NCBI GenBank assembly: GCA_012960105.1
Contig: DUBV01000107.1
Span: 1-53,966, forward strand
From: Thiotrichaceae bacterium
GTDB taxonomy: Bacteria > Pseudomonadota > Gammaproteobacteria > Eutrophobiales > Eutrophobiaceae
Reading direction: 5' to 3'
Length of the DNA: 53,966 nucleotides
Shown: piece after piece, positions 1 to 9,709 of the stretch
Layout: the number at the start of each line of letters is the position of its first letter
Position numbering within the stretch: position 1 is the stretch's first letter
The notes under the pieces: model-generated
Seen by the model: the letters and a program-made list of their open reading frames with translations, nothing else
Databases searched by the model: none
Told to the model about the DNA's origin: nothing
Made by a program: the position numbers and the translations under genes

Positions 1-45
1 TAATGTGTTACCGATGTGGGTGTATCGTACCCGGCCTTTCTTTTG

Positions 46-79
46 GTTACTTTTCTTTGGCCACGCAAAGAAAAGTGAC
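46..79. repeat. Intergenic hairpin repeat (REP-like)
   Basis: An inverted repeat with 14-nt arms (46-59 and 66-79) around a 6-nt loop. The arms read gttacttttctttg and caaagaaaagtgac, with one G-T wobble. A second weak inverted repeat of the attcc/ggaat type lies at 136-155. Similar hairpins are dispersed between genes in many gammaproteobacteria. It lies downstream of the AEC carrier gene, so it may also end or stabilise that transcript, but there is no clear U-tract. Confidence 0.5.
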
Positions 80-163
80 GCGCCATCAAGCGAAAACAAA
101 AGTTAAAAAAATCAATGATGTTTTTGTTTAACTGGATTCCAGTTTTCACGGGAATGACAAATG

Positions 164-1048
164 TTACCCAAACCTCGGCAACACATACACCAATGCAATT
201 GGTATAGAAACCACACTGAATGCATTTCCAAACAGTACCATCGCCGCTACTTTTGATGGTTCCTGTTTATAATGTTCGGCAAACATATAATTCATTACTG
301 CGGGAGGTAACGCACCGAATAAAAACAATGCACCCTGCTCTAATCTCGTTAACTCGATAAACGGAAGTATTAATAACACAATTATCACGCCACTAACGGG
401 AGCTAATATCGCGGCCAACATTCCTATCTTCCATTCGGATAACTTCATATCGACTAAACGTACGCCTAAAGAAAATAACATCAGTGGCACACAGATATCG
501 CCTATCATCCGTATTGGTTCTAGCAAGGTATTCGATACCGTTATTTCAAATAAACTTAACAGCATCGCTAACATAACAGCCAGTATCATTGGCGAAGTAA
601 AGACCTTTAAGATATTCGAGTGTTTGTTTAATAGATAACTGCCCACGGTAATATGGAAAAAGTTACCTATAACAAAACAAATCACTGCGGCAGTTAGTGC
701 AACATCACCAAAGCTTAAGACGATTAACGGTATACCGAGGTTGCCGCCATTCGCGAACATAATTGGAGGGCATAAACTTTTGGGATTTATGCTAAATAGC
801 CTTGAAACAATCAATGCAATCACGCCAGATAAAAGCACGACAATACTGGTTGCTAACGCGAGATTTCCAAATAAACCTGAAACGCCTGCACGTTCATAAA
901 TAACACTGAAAAGTAGACAGGGAATAAATACATCCATATTCAGACGATTGGGTAAAATCATATCCGGTCTGAATTTTCGCGCATAGAGCAGACCAACCAA
1001 AATAATAGCAAAGATAGGAAAGGTTATTTCAAAGATTCTGAGAGTCAT
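164..1048 (-). CDS. AEC-family (auxin efflux carrier type) permease
   Basis: A 294-residue, almost wholly hydrophobic protein with about ten predicted membrane segments, the usual size and layout of bacterial AEC (Mem_trans) carriers. The first helix starts at the N-terminus with a typical family opening (MTLRIFEITFPIFAIILVG). A central Asn-Gly-Gly-Asn-Leu-Gly stretch (about residues 99-104) matches the conserved loop of the first half-bundle. AEC proteins move organic anions such as malate across the inner membrane; the substrate here cannot be told. It is transcribed away from dsbB, with about 77 bp between the starts, and has no obvious operon partner. Confidence 0.8.
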   Translation of the reverse strand: MTLRIFEITFPIFAIILVGLLYARKFRPDMILPNRLNMDVFIPCLLFSVIYERAGVSGLFGNLALATSIVVLLSGVIALIVSRLFSINPKSLCPPIMFANGGNLGIPLIVLSFGDVALTAAVICFVIGNFFHITVGSYLLNKHSNILKVFTSPMILAVMLAMLLSLFEITVSNTLLEPIRMIGDICVPLMLFSLGVRLVDMKLSEWKIGMLAAILAPVSGVIIVLLILPFIELTRLEQGALFLFGALPPAVMNYMFAEHYKQEPSKVAAMVLFGNAFSVVSIPIALVYVLPRFG

Positions 1049-1125
1049 TTTGATTGAACAAATTTCATTTTTTCGAGTCCACAGGATACTATATGAAAAT
1101 AACTAAACTATAAAAATATACTGCC

Positions 1126-1617
1126 ATGAATTGTACAAGAATATTTTATCTCGCTTTATTCGTTGTTTGCTCATCATTACTCGGCTTTGGCCTTTATCTG
1201 GAACATGCTCAGGGAATTGAACCTTGTCCGCTCTGTGCATTTCAACGAATGTGCTATATCGCTATTACAGTCATTGCCTTGATTGCTGCGATTCATAATC
1301 CTAAAGACATTATGAGACTCGTATATAGCCCATTAGTCCTTATTGCTGCAGTAATTGGCGCAGGTGTCGCTGGTAGACAAGTATGGCTACAACATTTACC
1401 ACCTGAACTAGTACCTGAATGTGGCCCAGGGCTGGAATATATGATGGATGTTTTTCCATTCGCTGAAGCGATGAAAATGATACTAAGCGGTTCTGGTGAA
1501 TGCGCCGAAGTTCACTGGACATTTCTAAGCTTCAGTATCGCTGAATGGAGTCTGGTTTGTTTTAGCCTGATAGCTATCTTAACAATAGTGATGATGTTCA
1601 AGCTGAAAAGTAAGTAG
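1126..1617 (+). CDS. dsbB: Disulfide bond formation protein DsbB
   Basis: Inner-membrane quinone reductase that reoxidises DsbA and so drives disulfide formation in the periplasm. The 163-residue protein has four membrane segments and both periplasmic cysteine pairs of the family: Cys34-Pro-Leu-Cys37, followed by the conserved Phe-Gln-Arg (residues 39-41), and Cys99 with Cys126 in the second loop. Length is normal. It converges with ffh, whose stop lies only 3 bp beyond this stop codon, so the two genes must end within a shared region. No dsbA is seen nearby. Confidence 0.93.
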   Translation: MNCTRIFYLALFVVCSSLLGFGLYLEHAQGIEPCPLCAFQRMCYIAITVIALIAAIHNPKDIMRLVYSPLVLIAAVIGAGVAGRQVWLQHLPPELVPECGPGLEYMMDVFPFAEAMKMILSGSGECAEVHWTFLSFSIAEWSLVCFSLIAILTIVMMFKLKSK

Positions 1618-1620
1618 ATA

Positions 1621-2997
1621 TTAACGTCTGAATGGTGGCATGCCGGGAGGCATACCACCCATGCCGCCCATACCTCGCATCATTTTTGCCATACCGCCTT
1701 TACCGGCCATTTTTTTCATCATCTTTTGCATTTGTTTAAATTGTTTTAACAATCTATTAATGTCTTGAATCTGTGTGCCAGATCCTTTGGCGATACGTTT
1801 TTTGCGTGAACCATTAATAATGTCTGGCTTAATTTTTTCTTTGCGCGTCATCGAATCGATAATCGCACCAAGTTTAATAAACTCTTTATCGTTTACTTGC
1901 GATGCTGCACCGGGAGGTAATTGATTCATGCCAGGTAACTTGTCCATTAAGCCGGCTATGCCTCCCATATTACTCATTTGGTTTAGCTGTTCACGAAAGT
2001 CTTCAAGATTAAAACCTTTGCCACTCTTAAGTTTCTTGGCAAGTTTTTCCGCTTCTTTTTGATCTGTTTTTTCCTGAACTTCTTCAATCAAACTTAGGAC
2101 ATCACCCATACCAAGTATGCGCGAGGCTATGCGTTCAGGATGAAATGCTGATAATTCAGTCGCCTTTTCACCAGTACCCATAAACTTAATAGGTTTACCG
2201 GTAACATGTTTAACCGTTAACGCTGCACCACCACGTGCATCACCATCGGTTTTGGTCAGGATAGAACCGGTTAATGGTAAGGCCTCATTAAATGCCGCCG
2301 CCGCATTAACCGCATCTTGTCCGGTCATGCTATCGATAACGAATAAGGTCTCAACTGGTGAGAGTACTTTATGAACAGACTGAATTTCCTGCATCATTTC
2401 ATTATCGATATGTAAACGTCCGGCACTATCGACAATCAGTACATCGATTAACTGAACTCTAGCTACGTCTAAAGCATTTTTAGCAATGTCCGTCGCTTTT
2501 TGATTTTCATTACTTTCTATCCAGACCAGATCATTATCTTTGGCCAAGGTTTGTAATTGCTTTATTGCCGCAGGTCGGTAGATATCACAACTGACGACAG
2601 CAACCTTTTTCTTTTGTTTTTCTTTTAGGTATCGGCCCAGCTTTGCTGCCGTTGTCGTTTTACCCGCACCTTGCAAACCAGCCAGAAGAATAACTGCAGG
2701 AGGCTGTGTATTGAGATTTAACGGTTCATGATGATCGCCCATTAACGCAATCAGTTCTTCATTAACGATCTTAATTAAAGCCTGACCTGGAGTAAGACTG
2801 GTTAAGACTTCTTTATCAAGCGCTCGATCTTTAACGTGTTGAATAAAATCTCGTACGACCGGCAAAGCGACATCAGCTTCCAGCAAAGCCAAGCGTACTT
2901 CGCGCAAGCCATCACTGATATTTTCTTCAGTCAAACGACCTTGGCCGCGTAAATCTTTAAAAACCCGGGATAATTTATCTGATAAAGCGTCAAACAT
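1621..2997 (-). CDS. ffh: Signal recognition particle protein Ffh
   Basis: SRP54-type GTPase that binds the small SRP RNA and signal sequences, and delivers nascent membrane proteins to FtsY. The 458-residue protein has the N-helical bundle, a G domain with the P-loop GLQGAGKTTTAAKLG (about residue 106), the DSAGR G3-type motif and TKTDGDARGG. It ends in a methionine-rich M domain with many Met-Gly-Gly repeats in the last 30 residues. Its RNA partner ffs is also in this window (39.1 kb). It is divergent from the ypjD homologue, an arrangement common in gammaproteobacteria. Confidence 0.97.
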   Translation of the reverse strand: MFDALSDKLSRVFKDLRGQGRLTEENISDGLREVRLALLEADVALPVVRDFIQHVKDRALDKEVLTSLTPGQALIKIVNEELIALMGDHHEPLNLNTQPPAVILLAGLQGAGKTTTAAKLGRYLKEKQKKKVAVVSCDIYRPAAIKQLQTLAKDNDLVWIESNENQKATDIAKNALDVARVQLIDVLIVDSAGRLHIDNEMMQEIQSVHKVLSPVETLFVIDSMTGQDAVNAAAAFNEALPLTGSILTKTDGDARGGAALTVKHVTGKPIKFMGTGEKATELSAFHPERIASRILGMGDVLSLIEEVQEKTDQKEAEKLAKKLKSGKGFNLEDFREQLNQMSNMGGIAGLMDKLPGMNQLPPGAASQVNDKEFIKLGAIIDSMTRKEKIKPDIINGSRKKRIAKGSGTQIQDINRLLKQFKQMQKMMKKMAGKGGMAKMMRGMGGMGGMPPGMPPFRR

Positions 2998-3103
2998 ATG
3001 AAATTAATTCGTCTTAAATATGGTGGAAATCGAGCGCTATTCTATATCATTCGGGCATAACTTAAAAAGTGAGTTTCTAGCCAGAATGTGCAATCATCAA
3101 ACT

Positions 3104-3910
3104 ATGAGTATTCAATCCATCATCGCTGTTTTACTGTACCTGATATCTGCCTGTGTATTAGGAGCTAGAATTTACGGTATTTCGGAGATATTTAGCAAAA
3201 CTCGAATTCTCGTCCTTATTTTAGGCACTATTGCCCTGGGCCTACATGCTCATTTACTCTATCAATCGATCATTTTGGCTCATGGTCTGGATTTCGGCTT
3301 TTTTAACGCAGTCTCGCTAATAGGCTGGCTGGTAGCACTGATCGTGTTAGTTATTTCTCTAACGCGCCCTCTGGAAAACCTGTTGTTATTCTTATTTCCC
3401 ATCGCGGCGTTTGTGATATTACTAGAGCTATTTATTCCTGATGAACGGATTATTAGTGATTCTCTGTCCACGGGCTTACGTATCCACATCTTATTGTCCA
3501 TCTGTGCCTATAGCTTACTGATGATCAGCGCTGTGCAGGCAATCATGGTTGCTGTTCAGGAAAGACTCATCAAAACGAAACGCGCAGCAAAAATCATGAA
3601 TACTTTGCCGCCATTACAGGTAATGGAAGAGTTGTTAATTCAGATTATTGTTATTGGTTTTTTCCTATTGAGCCTGAGTCTGGCATCAGGAATGATGTTT
3701 ATTGATAACTTATTTGCCCAGCATCTTATCCATAAAACGGTATTATCAATGCTAGCTTGGGTAATTTATAGCATTTTACTCTGGGGAAGATGGTCTGCGG
3801 GTTGGCGTGGCAAACGTATTATTCGCTGGACGCTAGGTGGCTTTTCCACATTATTACTAGCCTATATCGGCTCTAAATTTGTCCTCGAAGTTATTCTGCA
3901 ACGCGTTTAA
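3104..3910 (+). CDS. ypjD: CcsA/YpjD-like cytochrome c assembly family membrane protein
   Basis: Polytopic inner-membrane protein of the cytochrome C assembly (CcsA/CcmF-related) family, often called YpjD or CorE. I take the ATG at 3104 as start, giving 268 residues beginning MSIQSIIAV. A longer frame back to 3020 would add a polar leader unlike the family. About eight hydrophobic segments are visible, with histidines in loops (for example His-Ala-His near residue 50) as expected of haem-handling relatives. Position between ffh and a CorC/HlyC gene is the conserved ffh-ypjD-corB arrangement. A role in haem or cation handling is family inference, not shown here. Confidence 0.8.
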   Translation: MSIQSIIAVLLYLISACVLGARIYGISEIFSKTRILVLILGTIALGLHAHLLYQSIILAHGLDFGFFNAVSLIGWLVALIVLVISLTRPLENLLLFLFPIAAFVILLELFIPDERIISDSLSTGLRIHILLSICAYSLLMISAVQAIMVAVQERLIKTKRAAKIMNTLPPLQVMEELLIQIIVIGFFLLSLSLASGMMFIDNLFAQHLIHKTVLSMLAWVIYSILLWGRWSAGWRGKRIIRWTLGGFSTLLLAYIGSKFVLEVILQRV

Positions 3911-3995
3911 AGCTAATTATTCTCCGAATATCTCTTGAATAACTATGGTTATCCATCAAAATAACCTTTAAGTCATTATTAGAGGTCATTAGTTC

Positions 3996-5279
3996 TTGGA
4001 CGATATTCCCATATCGGTTCTATTTGGAGCCATATTTGTTTTAATCCTATTCTCAGCTTTTTTCTCCAGCTCTGAAACAGCAATGATTGCGTTAAACCGC
4101 TATCGCTTGCGTCATTTGGTTAAAGAAGGAAAACGCAGTGCCATCGTTTCCGAAAAGTTACTGGAACGTCCTGACCGTTTAATCGGACTGATCTTACTCG
4201 GCAATAATCTGGTCAATTTTATTGCCGCATCAATTGCCACACTAATTGGTATACGCTTATTGGGCGATCTCGGTGTTGCTCTTGCGCCTTTTGTATTACT
4301 CGCTGTTTTTCTTATCTTTGCTGAAGTCATGCCGAAGACTCTAGCCGCCATCAAACCAGAAACGATTGCCTTCCCTGCCAGTTATATACTCGCACCTTTA
4401 ATGAAATTCGCTTATCCGGCAGTTTGGCTTATCAATGGCATTTCAAATAGCTTATTGTCATTAATTGGTTTGAATCTCAAAGAACAGGAAGACATTCCCC
4501 TGTCTCGTGAAGAGTTAAGAACCATAGTGCATGAAGCAGGAACGCTGATCCCTAAACGCCACCAAGGTATGTTGATTAATATCCTCGAACTTGAAAATGT
4601 GACTGTTGATGACATCATGGTTCCTCGTAATGAAGTTGCTGCTATTAACCTCGATGACCCTATTAACGAAATTATCGATCAGATCAGTCATTCTCAACAT
4701 ACACGTTTACCTGTTTATGAATCTAATGCTGATAATATGATTGGTGTTCTTCATCTTCGACGTATGACACGTATTTTGAACGATAAGAACGAGCTAACCA
4801 AAGAAACGCTCAAAGGTATCATGATGGAGTGTTATTTTGTGCCTAAGGGTACACCGCTACATACGCAAATGATGAACTTTCAACAATACAAACGTCGTTT
4901 TGGCATCGTTGTCGATGAGTATGGTGTCATTCAAGGATTGGTAACGATAGAAGATATACTCGAAGAAATCGTTGGTGAATTCACGACCGACATGCAAGCC
5001 TATAACCTGGATATTCAAGAACAAGACGACAATTATTATTTGATTGATTGTTCCGTTCACCTACGTGAAATAAATCGCCAATTAAAATGGGAACTGCCGG
5101 CAGAAGGCCCGAAAACATTAAACGGACTTTTGCTAGAACGCCTGGAATATATACCTGAAGCAGGAACCACTTTAAAAATCGATAATTATTTAGTTGAGAT
5201 CACACAAGTCTCTAAAAATTCAGTCAAAATGGCACGCCTAAAATGCCTTGAGGTAAGTTTAGAGACTCCAGAAGATTAG
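3996..5279 (+). CDS. CNNM/CorB-type transporter (DUF21 + CBS pair + CorC_HlyC domain)
   Basis: 427 residues. An N-terminal DUF21 membrane domain (about 1-190) has the typical FFSSSETAMIALNRYRLRHL stretch near residue 24. A CBS pair follows (about 205-330, beginning at the conserved VDDIMVPRNEV), then a C-terminal CorC_HlyC transporter-associated domain (about 345-425). Members of this family (YfjD/CorB, CNNM) are linked to Mg2+ and other cation homeostasis. The start is a TTG at 3996, chosen because AGAGGT sits 9 nt upstream and no better in-frame start exists. A weak GGTTAT/ATAACC stem (3947-3966) lies between it and the preceding gene. Confidence 0.9.
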   Translation: MDDIPISVLFGAIFVLILFSAFFSSSETAMIALNRYRLRHLVKEGKRSAIVSEKLLERPDRLIGLILLGNNLVNFIAASIATLIGIRLLGDLGVALAPFVLLAVFLIFAEVMPKTLAAIKPETIAFPASYILAPLMKFAYPAVWLINGISNSLLSLIGLNLKEQEDIPLSREELRTIVHEAGTLIPKRHQGMLINILELENVTVDDIMVPRNEVAAINLDDPINEIIDQISHSQHTRLPVYESNADNMIGVLHLRRMTRILNDKNELTKETLKGIMMECYFVPKGTPLHTQMMNFQQYKRRFGIVVDEYGVIQGLVTIEDILEEIVGEFTTDMQAYNLDIQEQDDNYYLIDCSVHLREINRQLKWELPAEGPKTLNGLLLERLEYIPEAGTTLKIDNYLVEITQVSKNSVKMARLKCLEVSLETPED

Positions 5280-5340
5280 TCACATATAGATAAAATCGGG
5301 TCTGATTTTTGCATTTAACTTTGCACATAAACAGGAGACA

Positions 5341-5721
5341 ATGATGAGTCTTCACGAAATCAGTTCAGAAAAACGCCTATTCAGTCGTATCGCCTTTGAT
5401 GCACCGGTGATATTGAATAAAGGCAACGAACAATGGACATCAAAACTGTTAGATATTTCATTAAAAGGCGCATTAGTTGTTAGACCCGATGATTGGCAAC
5501 AGGAAAATGATGGCGAATTCAAACTAGCGATTAAATTAGATAACAGTGATGTTGAAATCGATATGGACGTTACATTAGCCCATACAGAAGAAGATCATAT
5601 CGGTTTCCATTGTGAACACATTGATCTTGATAGTGTCACTTCGTTAAAAAGACTAGTTGAATTAAACCTTGGTGATGAAGAGTTACTTGAACGCGAAATA
5701 TTAAATATGCTGTCAGACTAA
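5341..5721 (+). CDS. PilZ domain protein, putative c-di-GMP effector
   Basis: 126 residues that are essentially one PilZ domain. Visible are the arginine motif near residue 11 (KRLFSRIAF) and the D-x-S-x-x-G strand (DISLKGALV, about residues 39-47), the two elements that bind cyclic di-GMP. A good AGGAG precedes a double ATG at 5341/5344. It lies 61 bp after the CorB-type gene and probably shares its transcript, and it converges with radA. Nothing in the sequence shows what output it controls. Confidence 0.85.
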   Translation: MMSLHEISSEKRLFSRIAFDAPVILNKGNEQWTSKLLDISLKGALVVRPDDWQQENDGEFKLAIKLDNSDVEIDMDVTLAHTEEDHIGFHCEHIDLDSVTSLKRLVELNLGDEELLEREILNMLSD

Positions 5722-5734
5722 ATTACGACTAAAA

Positions 5735-7108
5735 TCACAAACCTACTTTTTCCATCACTTGTGATATATGCGTTACCGTTTGAATATCCAGATTGGGTAA
5801 GCCGCCTTTAGGACTATTTGCCTTCGGAACAAGAGCTTGTTTAAAACCATGCTTTACCGCTTCATTTAACCTTTCTATTCCATTCTGAATAGGGCGAATT
5901 TCACCCGATAGTCCTATCTCTCCAAACATAATCATATCGTTTGGTAAGGGTCTATCTTTAAAACTTGAGACGATTGCTAATAACAAAGGTAAATCGGAAG
6001 CTGTTTCTGAAATACGCATACCACCAACGACATTAATAAACACATCCTGATCGCTCATAGAGATCCCAGCATGTCGATGCAGTACGGCTAATAGCATGGC
6101 TAATCGATTTTGTTCTAAACCAACAGCAACACGTCTTGGGTTTCCTAATTGTGATTGATCAACCAAAGCTTGAACTTCAACTAACATCGGCCGCGTGCCT
6201 TCTCTGGTTACCATAATGGAACTACCTGACACTTGATCATCATGGCGTGATAAAAATATCGCAGAAGGATTAGAGACTTCTTTCAATCCTTTTTCGGTCA
6301 TGGCAAAAATACCAAGTTCATTAACCGCGCCATATCTATTTTTAACCGCACGCACAACACGATAGCGACTGCTGCTATCCCCTTCAAAATAAAGTACAGT
6401 ATCAACCATATGTTCCAAAACTCTAGGGCCCGCTAAGGCACCTTCTTTAGTAACATGCCCGATTAAGAATAATGAAGTGTTTGTTTGTTTAGCAAAGCGT
6501 ACAAGTTGTGCAGCACATTCTCTTACTTGAGCAACCGAACCGGGAGCTGATTGCAAAACATCACTGTAAACTGTTTGTATTGAATCAATAACAATGATTT
6601 TTGCTTTTTCTTTATTGGCGACACTAAGTATTCGTTCAAGGTGATTCTCGGTTAGTATTCGTAGAGCATCTAAAGGTAAACCTAAGCGTTGACCACGTAA
6701 GCCCACTTGTTGTGTCGATTCTTCACCAGTGACATATAAACTTGGAACACCTGAAGCACTATCGAGACTGGATAATGTTTGCAGTAATAAAGTTGATTTG
6801 CCAATACCCGGATCGCCACCTATCAAAGTAACCGAACCAGTAACAAGTCCACCACCCATCACTCTATCAAGCTCTGCTAAACCAGTTTGTTGTCGTGGTG
6901 TTTCGCTGGTATCAACTGAACCTAATGAACAAACTTCAACAGGACCTGCCAGGTGTTCATGAAAGCGATCGGTATTCGCTGATGATTTTCTTTCAACGAC
7001 TATTTCTTCGAGTGTGTTCCATGCCATGCAGTCGGGACATTGCCCTACCCATTTAGGCGTCTCACCGCCGCATTCATTGCATTGGTATAAAAGTTTTGCT
7101 TTTGCCAT
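5735..7108 (-). CDS. radA: DNA repair protein RadA
   Basis: RecA-like ATPase that promotes branch migration and processing of recombination intermediates. The 457-residue protein carries the N-terminal C4 zinc finger (Cys10, Cys13, Cys24, Cys27), the Walker A GDPGIGKST near residue 100, the RadA-specific K-N-R-[FY]-G motif (KNRYG here, with Tyr in place of the usual Phe), and the C-terminal Lon-protease-like domain. It follows alr with a 1-nt stop/start overlap (TAATG), so dnaB-alr-radA is likely one transcript. Confidence 0.96.
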   Translation of the reverse strand: MAKAKLLYQCNECGGETPKWVGQCPDCMAWNTLEEIVVERKSSANTDRFHEHLAGPVEVCSLGSVDTSETPRQQTGLAELDRVMGGGLVTGSVTLIGGDPGIGKSTLLLQTLSSLDSASGVPSLYVTGEESTQQVGLRGQRLGLPLDALRILTENHLERILSVANKEKAKIIVIDSIQTVYSDVLQSAPGSVAQVRECAAQLVRFAKQTNTSLFLIGHVTKEGALAGPRVLEHMVDTVLYFEGDSSSRYRVVRAVKNRYGAVNELGIFAMTEKGLKEVSNPSAIFLSRHDDQVSGSSIMVTREGTRPMLVEVQALVDQSQLGNPRRVAVGLEQNRLAMLLAVLHRHAGISMSDQDVFINVVGGMRISETASDLPLLLAIVSSFKDRPLPNDMIMFGEIGLSGEIRPIQNGIERLNEAVKHGFKQALVPKANSPKGGLPNLDIQTVTHISQVMEKVGL

Positions 7109-8187
7109 TAATCTTGCTCAAAAAATTCCAGTCTTTTATGCACACCACACATCAATTCATAAGGAATAGTCTCTGCATATTGAGCAATCTCTTCGATGGG
7201 CAATGATTCACCCCACAACACAACTCTGTCCCCTATTCTGGCTTCAGGTTGGTTGCGTAAGTCTACTGTCAACATATCCATAGAAGCACGTCCAATTAAT
7301 GAACAACGAACATCATTAACTAAAATAGGCGTGCCTGATTTTGCATGTCTAGGAAAACCATCTCCGTATCCAGCAGCAATAACACCGACTGGCATATCTT
7401 CTGGACACTTCCATGTTGCGCCATAACCTACAGTGTCATTTTTTGATAATTGTTGAATTGAAATTAGTTCTGACTCTAACGTCATTACAGGTTTCAATCC
7501 GTGTTCATCGGCACGACCTTCTTTCATAGGAGAAACACCATAAAGCATTAAGCCTGGTCGTATCCAATCAACGTGAGTTTCTGGATAATTTATTATTGCT
7601 GCAGAATTAGAAATTGTTTTTTCAGCCTCTGAATTCTTACTAAGCTGATTAAATAATTCTAACTGCTGTTGCGTTAAAGGATTATTTTTATCGTTAGCTA
7701 CTGCAAAGTGAGTCATCAATTTCGGCGCAGGTTTTACATTCGAACAATTTGACAAACGTTCTAATGCTTCATTAACTTTATCAACAGGGAAACCGAGTCG
7801 ATGCATACCGGTATCAATCTTTAACCAGACTTGTAGTGGTTCATCTAAGTTTGCTTGTTCAAGTATTTGTAATTGCGATTCATTATGAATGACGATATCT
7901 AATTGAAGTTCAACTATACGCGATAAATCATTCGCTTTATGTGGACCTTCAAGTAATACGATAGGATTTTTTATTGAAGCGGCTCTTAGTTGTTCCGCTT
8001 CTTCAAGGCAAGCTACGCCAAAGGCATCGGCATCATGCAGTGTTTGTGCGACTCGAATCAAACCGTGACCATAAGCATCAGCTTTAACAATCGCCATAAT
8101 TTTAGATTTTGGAGCAAGCTCCCTAACGCGTTGAAGATTGTGTTGCAGTGCTTGTTTGTCTATTACTACCCGAGATGGTCGTGTCAT
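7108..8187 (-). CDS. alr: Alanine racemase
   Basis: PLP enzyme that makes D-alanine for peptidoglycan. At 359 residues it is full length. The PLP-binding lysine is Lys35 in the signature VKADAYGHG, and the second catalytic Tyr lies in VGYGATW (about residue 250). The gene overlaps dnaB by 4 nt (ATGA) upstream and radA by 1 nt downstream. The dnaB-alr pairing is widespread in gammaproteobacteria. Confidence 0.96.
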   Translation of the reverse strand: MTRPSRVVIDKQALQHNLQRVRELAPKSKIMAIVKADAYGHGLIRVAQTLHDADAFGVACLEEAEQLRAASIKNPIVLLEGPHKANDLSRIVELQLDIVIHNESQLQILEQANLDEPLQVWLKIDTGMHRLGFPVDKVNEALERLSNCSNVKPAPKLMTHFAVANDKNNPLTQQQLELFNQLSKNSEAEKTISNSAAIINYPETHVDWIRPGLMLYGVSPMKEGRADEHGLKPVMTLESELISIQQLSKNDTVGYGATWKCPEDMPVGVIAAGYGDGFPRHAKSGTPILVNDVRCSLIGRASMDMLTVDLRNQPEARIGDRVVLWGESLPIEEIAQYAETIPYELMCGVHKRLEFFEQD

Positions 8188-9590
8188 TCAGAAAACCCAG
8201 GTGCTGATGGGTGAATATAATCATCAGCAAGGTTTTCAAATCGTGTGTATTGACCACGAAATGCCAATTTAATTTTTCCTATCGGTCCATTACGTTGTTT
8301 ACCAATAATGATTTCTGCTACGCCCTTATCAACACTATCTTCATCATAAACTTCATCACGATAAATAAAGAGTATGACATCCGCATCTTGTTCGATAGCG
8401 CCAGACTCACGAAGGTCAGACATTATTGGTCGTCTATCAGTTCGTGATTCCAGACTACGATTCAACTGCGACAAAGCAATAACAGGAACACTAAGTTCTT
8501 TTGCCATTGCCTTTAAGGAACGTGAAATTTCTGAAATTTCTGTTGCACGGTTTTCTTTCGTTCCGGCAACCTGCATCAATTGTAAATAATCGACAACAAC
8601 CATATCGAGTCCATGCTCACGCGAGATTCGACGACAACGCGCTCGCAATTCTTGTGGTGTCAATGCTGGCGTATCATCAATGAACATTTTAGCTTCTTGT
8701 AAAATACTGACAGCCGAAGTTAGCCTTGGCCAATCTTCATCACTGAGCTTACCGGTACGAATTTTATTTTGATCAATTCGACCTAATGAAGACATCATTC
8801 TCATTGCCAACTGTTCACCCGGCATTTCCATACTAAAAACCGCAACACTATGTTTTCCTTTGATTGCAGCATGCTCGGCAACATTAATAGCGAAGGAGGT
8901 CTTACCCATCGATGGTCTTCCGGCTACTATAATCAAATCAGAACGTTGAAAACCCGCTGTCTTCATATCCAGATCATCATAACCTGTGGCAATACCGGTG
9001 ATCGGACTATCTTTATGAAAGAGCTCATCGATTCTTTCCAGAGCGCCTTTTAAGTATTCCTTAATACCAAGATAACTTTTTCTGCCTTGATTTTCTCTTT
9101 CGGCGATTTCGAATACGGTTTGCTCTGCGTACTCCAGAATCTGCTCGCTAGTACGCCCTTGTGGATTGAAAACGGTATCGTTGATATCCGTTGTCGCAGT
9201 AATTAATTGTCTTAGAATTGAACGTTTACGGACAATATCAGCATAGGCACTGATATTACTTGCGCTAGGTGTATTTTCGGCCAGCGCAGCAAGATTGCGC
9301 ATGCCGCCTGCTTCATCAAGCAATTGGTGATTTTCCAGCCATTCAGCAACAGTAACGATATCGTAAGGTTGCCCATCTTCGCTAAGTTCGCTAATTGCAC
9401 GGAAAATAATGCGGTGGTCTTTACGGTAGAAATCTTCTTGTCGAACTCGTTCGACAACCTTATCCCAAGCTTCTTTATCGAGAAAGGCTCCGCCAAGCAC
9501 AGCCTGTTCGGCTTCAATAGAATGAGGTGGTACTTTTAATGCTGCAACTTCAGCATCTTGTGAGAAAGGTGTTTGTCCCGGTTCCTGCAT
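8184..9590 (-). CDS. dnaB: Replicative DNA helicase DnaB
   Basis: Hexameric 5'-3' helicase of the replication fork. The 468-residue protein has the N-terminal DnaB domain (PPHSIEAEQAVLGG, about residues 21-34), the RecA-fold motor with Walker A GRPSMGKTS (about residue 225), the VVVDYLQLM Walker B strand, and the DLRESGAIEQDAD motif. The start ATG is preceded by AGGAGAG at good spacing. Upstream, between it and rplI, is a strong hairpin. No intein is present. Confidence 0.97.
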   Translation of the reverse strand: MQEPGQTPFSQDAEVAALKVPPHSIEAEQAVLGGAFLDKEAWDKVVERVRQEDFYRKDHRIIFRAISELSEDGQPYDIVTVAEWLENHQLLDEAGGMRNLAALAENTPSASNISAYADIVRKRSILRQLITATTDINDTVFNPQGRTSEQILEYAEQTVFEIAERENQGRKSYLGIKEYLKGALERIDELFHKDSPITGIATGYDDLDMKTAGFQRSDLIIVAGRPSMGKTSFAINVAEHAAIKGKHSVAVFSMEMPGEQLAMRMMSSLGRIDQNKIRTGKLSDEDWPRLTSAVSILQEAKMFIDDTPALTPQELRARCRRISREHGLDMVVVDYLQLMQVAGTKENRATEISEISRSLKAMAKELSVPVIALSQLNRSLESRTDRRPIMSDLRESGAIEQDADVILFIYRDEVYDEDSVDKGVAEIIIGKQRNGPIGKIKLAFRGQYTRFENLADDYIHPSAPGFSE

Positions 9591-9641
9591 TAAGCTCTCC
9601 TAGACCATACCCTTAGATAAGAATAAATCTAATATAAAACA

Positions 9642-9667
9642 GATAGCCCACCTTGTGGCAGGCTATC
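9642..9667 (-). terminator. Hairpin terminator after rplI
   Basis: A nested hairpin with outer arms gatagcc (9642-9648) and ggctatc (9661-9667) and inner arms ccac/gtgg. Read on the minus strand it is followed by TGTTTTATATT, a moderately U-rich tract. It lies 42 bp beyond the rplI stop codon and before dnaB, so it most likely ends the rpsF-rpsR-rplI transcript. Confidence 0.6.
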
Positions 9668-9709
9668 CAGAAGAATTAATATTTAACGCTGTTACCGGTG
9701 TTCGGAAAA

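Noticed and set aside
3020-3103. N-terminal extension of the YpjD-like protein
   Set aside because: The extra 28 residues are polar and unlike the family. The hydrophobic start at ATG 3104 matches expectation.
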